This document shows, piece after piece, positions 53,090 to 61,183 of a DNA stretch of 64,000 nucleotides. The DNA lies in contig SAUG01000006.1 of NCBI GenBank assembly GCA_011316305.1, positions 310,001 to 374,000 on the forward strand, written 5' to 3'. A program made the translations under genes and the position numbers. Under the pieces are notes generated by a model. It did no database searches. It worked only from the letters and a program-made list of their open reading frames with translations, and was not told the DNA's origin. This DNA is from Rusavskia elegans. Lineage: Eukaryota > Ascomycota > Lecanoromycetes > Teloschistales > Teloschistaceae. Position 1 is the first letter of the stretch. Each line of letters opens with the position of its first letter.

Positions 53090-55183
53090 TATTAGTATAT
53101 ATTTTTCGGCCTATAATATATAAATAAAAACTACCGGTAAATTAATATTAAAACGAGTTAACTATTTTATTTCTATCTAATTATTTTATATTATTTTATT
53201 ATAGATAGAAAATCGCTATTATTTTAATAATAGATCTATAACTATATATATTTTAAAAAAGCTAATATATTTAAAAAAATACTATATTTATTAGTTATAT
53301 CTAAAATATAAAATCGCGATATATATATTTCCCGAAGGCTTTAACTATCTATTATTATCTAGTTTAAATTATATATTCTATAATAGGCAGCGCGCTAATT
53401 TCTAATCTATTAAAAATTAAATTTTTTAGTTTTTTAAATAGATTCTAGATCGTATTAAATAATAAAAGATTAAGAAACGATATTAATCTAAAAGTTTAAA
53501 TCTAAAATTACTTTAATTCTATTATATCCTTTTACTAGTAACTCGATAAATACTTTTATTAAAAGACCGTTTCTTATTTTAATTTATTTATTTTAGATTA
53601 TTATTAAAGCTATAACTGGTTCTTTTAATTTTTTAACTAGTTAGTATTACTAGAATTGTTTTTCGTTATATTAATAATAGATTTTTTAAACGATCGGTTA
53701 CTATTATTATAAAAGTTATTAGATTTCTAATTACTTTAATTTTAGTTTTAGTTTTTAGAATAACTTTTAAACCAATAATCTATATTACTATAAATAAAGT
53801 AACTACTAGATTTATTATTTTATTTACGTTTTATAAAATTATTATTATTAGTATTAAAAATATCTCTTCTACTAATATTATTTCGACTATTTTATAATCG
53901 GCTTTTTCGGTTCCGATTTTTAAATTTTCGAGAATTTTCTTTACTATATAAAAGTAGATAAAGTCTATTAATAGAAAAGTTCTATTATTAACTCGATATC
54001 GTTTTATTTATATTTTTCTATCGGATAGTTTAAACTATCTATTTATTATAGCCGAAATCTTTTAACTTCGCGTTTTAAACGCGTATAGTACGCTATAATT
54101 CCGGACGAATTTTAAAAAAAAAAGATCGAATACTATTTTTCCGATAAAAGAAATAGCTAGATTTCTAATAATATAAAGAAATTATATAATTCTAGAATAT
54201 TTTAGTTTTTATTCTAGATTATATAAAGATACTTCGTCGCGGTATCTAACGAAGGAAAATTTAGAATTAATAGTAAAATTTAAAAAAAAGTCTATAAATT
54301 CATCCTATAATATATTATTAAAGGTATTTTTATTAATAAAAAATTCTTTTTTTTCGAACTAACGGTTTAGTTTTTTTAATTTTTAATAAAATTCTAGGTC
54401 TATTAAATTTAATTCGTATAAATAGATAAAATATTAGATTTAAAGAATTAATATTTATAGAATTCGATCTATTTATAGTATTTTTTAAAGATTATTTTAT
54501 CGCCGTACTTTTTAGACTTTTTAATTTTTAATTTTAACGAAATTTATAGCGCTCGCGAAAGTCTAATAGCTAGTTTAAAAAAAAATTTATTATTATCTAA
54601 AATATAGTTCGGATCTATTATATAAAAAGCTTCTATTTTATAATATATTTTTAAAAAGATCTTTTTTTTTTACTATTATTTAAACTTTTAAAATTTAAAA
54701 CTTTTTATTATTATCGAAATCGTCGTTATTATTTCTATTATTATTCGGATTATTACTACTATTAGACAGCTAACCGAAATTAAACCTTCTAAAAATAAAA
54801 ATTTCTAAAAAAGTATTTCTATTAAATTATAACTAACTATTAGACGGCTGCTACTAATAGATTTAACTATCGGAAATAATATAGTTTCCCGACGCGCTAA
54901 TAATAAAATTACTATAAAATTTTGATTAGATTTTCTAGATAATAGAAAATAATCTAGAGTTTTTTTCGTCGGACGTTTTTAATATAGACGGATTATATTT
55001 ATTAGGTTAATTTATAATATTTATTATCCGCGATTTAATAATTTTAACGCTATTTTAAAATAATTTTACCTAAAATACTTTACTACGATTATAACTACTA
55101 TAAATACTACGTATCGATATCGATATAATTATATTATAAATAATATATATCGAATAAAACTATTTAAATTAATAAATTAAAAT

Positions 55184-55423
55184 TATAAAATAGATATATT
55201 TCTAGAATAGTATATAATTATAGATTAAATAAAAGGTATATTATAAAACTAATTTATATTTTAGAAAAACAAGAATATAATCTAGTAATAAAAGAAAAGA
55301 AAAAAATAGAAAAAAATCGAAATTCGACGCGCTAGCGACGTTTTAGCGACTAGACGACAAGCTTCGTCTCTAAACGTTTTAATCATATTTTCAAGATCTA
55401 TATAACGCGTTTAACGTTTTATA
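55184..55423 (-). repeat. C 5' LTR
   Basis: 240-bp LTR. Its outer end GTTTTATA is followed by ATAAT, the right target duplication. Confidence 0.83.
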
Positions 55424-57121
55424 ATAATAGTTTCCGATTCTAGTAAACGAGAAAGTTATTTTATCGAAATATTTCTTTATATAGTAATTAAAGCTATCGA
55501 TATATAAATCGCTTTTATCTTTTAAAACGCTAGCGGAAACCAAATTAATAATATAATTTAAAATATATATAACGTTCGTAATTATAATAAATTTTTTTCT
55601 AATTATAAAATAACGATAATTTTGACGCGGCTATATATAACGATTTATTTTTATTAGATTTTTATAAAAAAAATAGAGCCGTCGATATAATTTTTCTTTT
55701 TAATAAATCTATATTTGATTATATTATTATAGATATTAATCTTTGATCTATTATCGAAAATATATAATAAACGAAACACGTAATCGACGGCGAATATTTT
55801 AGAAAAAAGAATAAAAATACTATAATTCTATATATAAAAAGAAAAAAGATTAAAAATTTTAAAAAAAAAAATTTCTTTATTTTATTTTTTATTTTCTATT
55901 TTTTTATTTTTTTTAGAATTCGTTTTATATTTATTTTCGTTTATAGATTTTTTATCGCCTTTTCTATCTTTTTTTAAATAATTAAATTAGATTTTAATTT
56001 TTATTTAATTTTTTAAATCGATTAAAATAGAAATAATCGTAGTTATTATACTATTTTTATTTACTATTTATTTACTATAAATTTATTAATAGATTATTAG
56101 ATTTATTTTAAAACGAAAAGTTATATAATAGTTTATCGTTAATTTATTTAAATATATTTGTAGAAAATACTATATAAATAGCTATTATATAAAATTTTTT
56201 AATATTATAAAAACGAATATATTAGCGAAATATTTCTATTAAATTTTAAAAAAAATTTTATAATCAATATTTATTTCGATTATATATTTATATATCTAAA
56301 CAAGTTCTAAAACGTATTTATCGATTATTATAATAAAATTATAAAAATATTTTCGTATATTTACTACTTTTACTATTTTTTACTTTTTTATTTGAATATA
56401 TATTTATATCTATTGATTAATCTATACTTTAATCTATTATTTTAAAATTAGTTCTATTTTAATTTCGCGTATTAATATTCGAATTTAAAAATTCTAGCTA
56501 TATTTAATAGAACGAGTTTACTTTTAAAAGTATATAGAAAATTCTATAAATAGATTTTCGTTTTTTAAATAAAGACGTAGTTTAATATAGTAATTATATT
56601 TTAAATAAATTTGATAATTTTATTAAATATATCGTATTTTTTTTTCTATTTAGCTATTTTTAATTTATATTATTTTATACGAGCGTTATAAACGGATACG
56701 GCGTTTATTATAATAATTATATCCGCGTTTTTTTTTTAATATTTAGTTTAGATTCTATTAGTTTAGCTATATATGAAAATCTAATTAATTATAATAGATT
56801 AATAAAGTTCTAGATTAAAAAGTAAACGGCTTTATTTCTAACCGTAGAAATCTAGATATTTTAATTTTTAATTTTATCGAATTTTAGCTCGCGTTTATTT
56901 ATTTTAAAGTTTTAAATAAATATATTAAAAAAAAATCTTTCGATAAAATATAAATTTTTTTCTAGTAGATTTAATTAATTATATAATTTTAAATAAATAG
57001 TAAATAATTTATTAAAAAGTCTGCGATAAAGTTTTCTACGGTTTTATTATACTATAAATAATTATTTAAATAAAGTTTAAATAATTATAAATATAGAGAT
57101 ATATACTGCCGAGCTTATAAC

Positions 57122-57345
57122 TATTAGCCGGTAGAAAGAAATTATAAAATAATTAATTAATAATAAAGTAAAAATCTATAGAAAACTAGTTTATATAAAA
57201 AGTGGTTAATACTAAAGAGACGCTAAGCCTATTTAGGACCACGCTAAACCTTATAGGGCAGGTACACGTGACCTCAGCGAGTTTCAGCGAGAAATGCCAA
57301 CTGGCTTCTCCATGAACACCTCATAATCGCTCCTACATGCTGACA
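57122..57345 (-). repeat. element D 5' LTR
   Basis: 224-bp LTR. Its inner part (57122 to about 57,225) is RIP-mutated, and its outer part is unmutated and ends CTGACA, followed by GGTTA. This mirrors the left LTR. Confidence 0.87.
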
Positions 57346-57685
57346 GGTTAGTGGTGATCCAACATCTTGGGCATTGTTTTCAGCTTTCATTCCGTCTCTT
57401 GTTACGTCTACTACTCTTTTGTATAATCGTTACAACGATATCCTACATCGAGGTATCGCTTGTTGATCATGTGGAATTGTTTTGCCAAGATTCAAGTGTT
57501 TTTGGCACCGGCTAGTACGCACGGACCAAGCCAGCCAGCTCCCACGAACCACCGTCACAAGAAATAATTCTCTGGCACTCTAAGGTACTTGTTATTACAC
57601 TCATTTGATTCAACCTACTGACCAGTCCTGTGCCAGTGTGTGGACCTGTCGTTGCTACACAATGGTATGTCAATACTTGCCGACA
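57346..57685. other. native sequence between element D and the GID8-like gene
   Basis: Normal composition. It begins with the right copy of the target duplication GGTTA. It should hold the GID8 promoter and perhaps an unrecognised 5' exon. I see no other gene in it. Confidence 0.5.
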
Positions 57686-58875
57686 ATGACCGCTTTCATT
57701 GTGGCTAATCCTCCTCTCATTCAGCCAAACGCACCTCGTAGGATGATAGTCAAAAGCTCTGAAGAGTGAGTGAACATCAAGAACCCCAGCCCCGCTCCAT
57801 ACTCCTCGCTCAAACATGATGTACTCAAAATATCAAGTTGGGAATCTCTCTGAACTACCTTGTGGAGACCTTCAATGACTTGTCCATCTGATTTACTATT
57901 GTCATTCTCCCACAAGCCGTCGAGAGCTCGATTGCCTGGCACTCGCTAACATATGGTACAGTGATCTCAAGAACCTTGTAATGGACTACCTGATTCGCGA
58001 AGGATACCCGAACACCGCCCTGAAATTGGCCTCCGAAGCCAGCATCCAGCCCCCATCAGCCGCCGACTCAATACATGAGAGGGTCGCAATCCGCGAAGCT
58101 ATCTATCGAGGTGACATCCAAAGCGCCATTCAGATGATCAACGATTTGGAACCCATGGCACGTCATTCCGATTACCTCCAGATCTTCCTGTCTTTGCAAT
58201 GATTAGTTCTTGTTCATGCACCACTCATACGCCTTCTGGGGTATTGATGATAAACAAACTCCAACTACTTCAGTCTTCAGTCTGAGCAACATACCTATCT
58301 GTAATTTCAATTTCATCTACATCGTTATAACGAACTGCAACCTAGCTAACTCAAGATGCAAGCTCCTCGAGAAGGATGAAACGCTCCACTTCGCGCTGCT
58401 GCGTTTGCAACTCGTTGAGCTTATCCGTTCATGCGGTACCACATCAACGGACGACCCTACACCTGCAATCAACTTCGCTACCACGGAGTTAGCGCCACGC
58501 GCCGCGACCAACCCTCAGTTCCTCGAAGACCTGGAGCGCACCATGACCCTTCTGATGTTCGAGCACAAGGACCTGCCACCGCAGTACACTACGCTCCTGG
58601 ATCGCAAGCTTCGCGTGGACGTCGCACTACGGGTCAATGAAGCCTTGTTCACGGAACAGGGTGAGAGGACTAAAACCAAGCTGTCCACTCTTATCCATCT
58701 GCGTGCATGGGTTGAGCAGAAGGCCCTCGAAGTGAATAAGGAGTTGCCGGCATACCTGAAATTTAGGTATGTGTTTGATTTTGATGGCCGGGGCAAAGAT
58801 CATGACGGCATGCAGTCCAGCGGTGAAGCAGTGACCATGGATTCCGAGCCCGCTGCTCGCATTGAAGAGGTGTAA
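57686..58875 (+). CDS. gid8: GID8-like LisH/CTLH/CRA protein (GID/CTLH ubiquitin ligase subunit)
   Basis: GID8 is a scaffold subunit of the GID/CTLH E3 ubiquitin ligase, which degrades gluconeogenic enzymes in yeast. Proposed exons are 57686-57765, 57962-58157 and 58363-58875, total 789 nt or 262 residues. The LisH motif is DLKNLVMDYLIREGYPNTAL, then CTLH IHERVAIREAIYRGDIQSAI and MINDLEPM, then LHFALLRLQLVELIR and the CRA part ending KLSTLIHLRAWVEQKALEV. The second intron (58158-58362, 205 nt) seems to start with GC (ATG|GCACGT), because joining EPM to LLEKDE in frame needs that site; it has a branch-like GCTAAC near its end. The first intron (57766-57961, 196 nt) starts GTGAGT and has CGCTAAC before the acceptor. 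The N-terminus is uncertain: ATGs at 57686 and 57743 are both in frame, and the usual longer fungal N-terminus is not visible. Confidence 0.85.
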
Positions 58876-59355
58876 TTCAGCAAGGTGTTTGGGAGTTCCC
58901 CTGTGGATGGTGGTCATTAATGTCCCACACGGTACAGGCAGGGTAGCCGTATAAAAGGGGCTGGCTGGGTTGTACGGTATGGCATGCATTGTGCACCGGC
59001 GTAACAAAGAGGGGATGGCGTCCAGAATTATACCTTAGAGAAGTCTACTACGGTGATTTAAATGGACATGCTCCTGCTTGCGGCCTCTTTTTGCCTTGCC
59101 TTCCAATTGCAGCACTGGCTCACAGCAGAATCTCGTTAAAAGCTCATCGAAACAGATCAGCTGAACATACGCTTCGATCCGACTTGGCAGCTGTACGGTA
59201 ACACCTGAGCAATCTATAGAACGACATCCGCTCTCGAGGTATCGGTTGCTGTACGCCCCTCATTGCAATTGATTTTTGACATGATGAGCACAGCAAGAAC
59301 TGCCTCTAGTAGAAGCTGACCAGGTATCAATGCTCTGTCATTCGATCCCTCTTCA
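58876..59355. other. convergent 3' region between GID8-like gene and NDUFS4
   Basis: 480 bp of normal composition between two stop codons on opposite strands. It should contain both 3' UTRs. Short frames here have no recognisable content. Confidence 0.5.
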
Positions 59356-60193
59356 TCATTTCGTAGGTATCTTCTTCAGCTTCTTAGGACTATGCAGAAA
59401 ATTGTTGGCGTACGCCTTGGGGATGACCCTCCTCTCATTCGGCTCCTGCACGAAATACTCGTAACCCTGCTTCTGTGCAAACTGAATGGCGTCCTCTTTG
59501 GACTTGAAATTGAGATGTGTGCCTTGGAGGTAATCCGCCGACGATTGCCAGCCCATGAGCGGGTTCTCCCACCGGTGGCCCTTTTGCAGTATATCCCAGT
59601 CCATGCGCCATTGGTGCCCGTGCCAGTCGCCGGATTGTGTGGCTGTCTTTGCTGGTCGGTAGATCCTATTATTGCCACGTGCGTCAGCTGGTGTGGTGTG
59701 ATGAGGGTTTTGTTCCCCTGTGTGAGCTTTAATCCGTACCGTGCTGTTCGCGCTTGGAGGTCCACGGGAGCGCCGGAGAGGACGGCGGCGGCGGCGAGTT
59801 CGCCTGGTTCACTACCGTCCATGACACGTCTTGGGATTGGAGAGAATGCTCTGAATAGCTGCTCAGCTTGAATACCGTCATAGTTTTAAGCGATAGAGCT
59901 CACGAGGTGCCATGATCTACCGGCGCATGGAAATCGGGTTGGTGGGAGATCAGCGCGCCCTCTGATCCCTCTTGTCTGATCATCGACGAATCGCCGGATC
60001 TCGGAGCAGGGGAAGATGAGGGATCGGTTGCGCGTTCTCCTTCGTGCGAGATATCTGGTGGAGGTTGATCACGGCGTGATCCGTCGTTCGAAGAATAACT
60101 TTGCCATCTTGCTTTTTGGCGAGGTCGGAGTGCTGCCAGGTTTGCAGAGCAGCGGACGAGCCGGTTCAAAGGGACTGGACGTGCAAAAGCCAT
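59356..60193 (-). CDS. ndufs4: NADH:ubiquinone oxidoreductase subunit NDUFS4 (complex I, 18-21 kDa)
   Basis: This is an accessory subunit of mitochondrial complex I at the matrix arm, needed for assembly and stability of the NADH-binding module. Exons are 60193-59904, 59850-59740 and 59665-59356, with introns of 53 and 74 nt. The total is 711 nt, or 236 residues. The first part is a typical mitochondrial presequence (MAFARPVPLNRLVRCSANLA, rich in Arg and free of acidic residues). The conserved ETC complex I domain follows: DWHGHQWRMDWDIL, RWENPLMGWQSSADYLQGT, FKSKEDAIQFAQKQGYEY and the C-terminal YANNFLHSPKKLKKIPTK. It converges on the GID8-like gene. Confidence 0.95.
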
Positions 60194-60498
60194 AGCGGCA
60201 AAGCTCTGAGATCCTCGTAAGCGATTGAAGGTATTTTGATATCCTCAATGAGACAGTAATGTGAAACTCTTGGCAGAGCAAGACGACTGCCCCTCGCTCA
60301 CTCAAAGCTCGCCTGGGGCCTGGGTGAGCAGGGGTAATGTGTCACCCAGACGGGATGCTATATCTCCTATGCTCACCCTAACATTCACCTTATATCCCTA
60401 TACCGGATGTAGGTAGCCTTCGGTTACAGAGTAGTAAAGTCGCATCGTGTCTCTCCTGTCTCTTATTCCATAGAAATAAAAAAAGAAAAAGAAAAAAA
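60194..60498. other. NDUFS4 upstream region
   Basis: 305 bp with no gene. It holds the NDUFS4 promoter on its left. On its right, the complement of the tRNA 3' flank is an A-rich run (60,478-60,498), which on the tRNA strand is a T-rich pol III terminator. Confidence 0.5.
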
Positions 60499-60620
60499 TG
60501 AACGTGCACGGGATCGAACCGTGAATCTCTTGATTCGTACTGTGAAGTATATCAGTATCATTTATCATTTCTAATAAGAGGTGACGAACGTCAAGCGCCT
60601 TGCCATTGGGCCACACGTCC
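60499..60620 (-). tRNA. intron-containing tRNA, probably tRNA-Arg
   Basis: On the minus strand the acceptor stem GGACGTG pairs with CACGTTC (one G-T), the D arm GCC-CAATGGCAA-GGC is intact, the T arm is CACGG-TTCGATC-CCGTG, and the anticodon stem is CTTGA/TCAAG. A T-rich terminator follows. An intron of about 49 nt (about 60535-60583) interrupts the loop. TTCGT at the loop pairs with ACGAA near the intron end, as in eukaryotic pre-tRNAs. The body (GTGGCCCAATGG) is like tRNA-Arg. The anticodon is unclear: TCG fits an Arg body but needs an eight-base loop, whereas a seven-base loop gives TTC without U33. Confidence 0.75.
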
Positions 60621-60969
60621 CCCGATAATATTGACGAAATAGAACAGTGACTATATATAGAGATAAAAAGTCCAAGAAAGGACTTTACGTTCTCAAGCAG
60701 AACTCTAAATCCATTGGATACTACTATTCATATCATATAGAGATAACGCACTTCCCCACCACCTTTCTTTTGTGATATACTACGGGCCGCTTGAAATATA
60801 TCTACTTTTTAAAGGGCAGAAATACAGTCGCATTCAAAATTCTAAAATTAAACTGGTTACTTCGAATCGAACCCGGGTCGAATCCGGGTATTTATTAAAT
60901 TTTTTAATTAAATTATATAATGATATAATATATGAAATAATTTATTAATTAATTATATATAAAAGTAAT
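60621..60969. other. intergenic flank passing into an AT-rich block
   Basis: Normal composition up to about 60,840, then increasingly AT-rich to the A3 LTR. At 60,848-60,865 the sequence TAAACTGGTTACTTCGAA resembles the MITE start (TAAACTGGCCACTTCGAA), but no matching right end or duplication was found. No gene is seen. Confidence 0.45.
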
Positions 60970-61183
60970 ATAGAATTCCAAATTGATTTTCTATAATTAT
61001 AGAAAAGTAAAATATTTATATATATAAATATTTCCACGCTAGATCTATATCCGTTTCTATATCCGTTTTTGCGATTAACGATCGGATTAGTTAATATCCG
61101 AATTCGTATATAATTATATAATCCAGATATATATTCTATAATCTTTTAAATCGTTTATATAATTTAGAATTTTAACTATTATA
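60970..61183 (-). repeat. A3 3' LTR
   Basis: 214-bp LTR with outer end ATAGAATTCC, matching A1 and A2 LTRs. Confidence 0.8.

Larger units (their letters stand above)
32484..55423 (-). mobile_element. element C: Ty3/gypsy LTR retrotransposon hosting B2
   Basis: LTRs of 239-240 bp lie at 32484-32722 and 55184-55423, with inverted ends TATAAAAT and GTTTTATA. The perfect 5-bp duplication is ATAAT (32479-32483 and 55424-55428). Without B2 the element is about 8.4 kb. On the minus strand RT is readable: KKDNSFRIYVDYKGFNKV near 52,640-52,700, then KYFFKYNIKDFYYRIKI, and YLDNILIF near 52,345-52,395. Integrase follows towards 49,600. It inserted into the copia element D. Confidence 0.86.
13348..57345 (-). 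mobile_element. element D: Ty1/copia LTR retrotransposon hosting all other insertions
   Basis: The outer edges of the AT-rich block are a pair of direct repeats (13348-13746 and 57122-57345). Each starts TGTCAG (TATTAG in the mutated right copy) and ends CTGACA (CTAATA in the mutated left copy), and they are flanked by a perfect 5-bp duplication GGTTA (13343-13347 and 57346-57350). Removing the nested elements leaves about 5.4 kb, normal for Ty1/copia. The minus strand near 13,980-14,900 reads as a decayed copia RT-RNase H region, including FFINNIVIIYK (the VDD box with both Asp codons turned to Asn) and a later FADNPITRY segment. The internal pieces are 13747-15282, 15725-16353, 31337-32478 and 55429-57121. 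The right LTR is therefore the 5' LTR. Almost all of it is RIP-mutated and cannot encode protein. Confidence 0.88.

Noticed and set aside
13348..57345. Direct repeats at both edges of the AT block as a host segmental duplication or a Starship-type cargo element
   Set aside because: The repeats start TGTCAG, end CTGACA and have a perfect GGTTA duplication, with copia RT inside. They are LTRs. No tyrosine-recombinase captain gene or cargo gene is visible.
13348..57345. AT-rich block as a centromere or as inserted mitochondrial DNA
   Set aside because: Composition is explained by RIP of defined transposons, and CpG is retained. An epigenetic centromere cannot be excluded from sequence, but nothing requires it.
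58627..59007. Minus-strand frame of 126 codons overlapping the GID8-like 3' end
   Set aside because: It overlaps conserved coding sequence on the other strand and resembles nothing known to me.
60848..60900. Third MITE copy or a tRNA fragment near the A3 boundary
   Set aside because: Only the first 18 bases resemble the MITE start. No right end or duplication was found, and the GGGTCGAATCC box has no matching arm structure.
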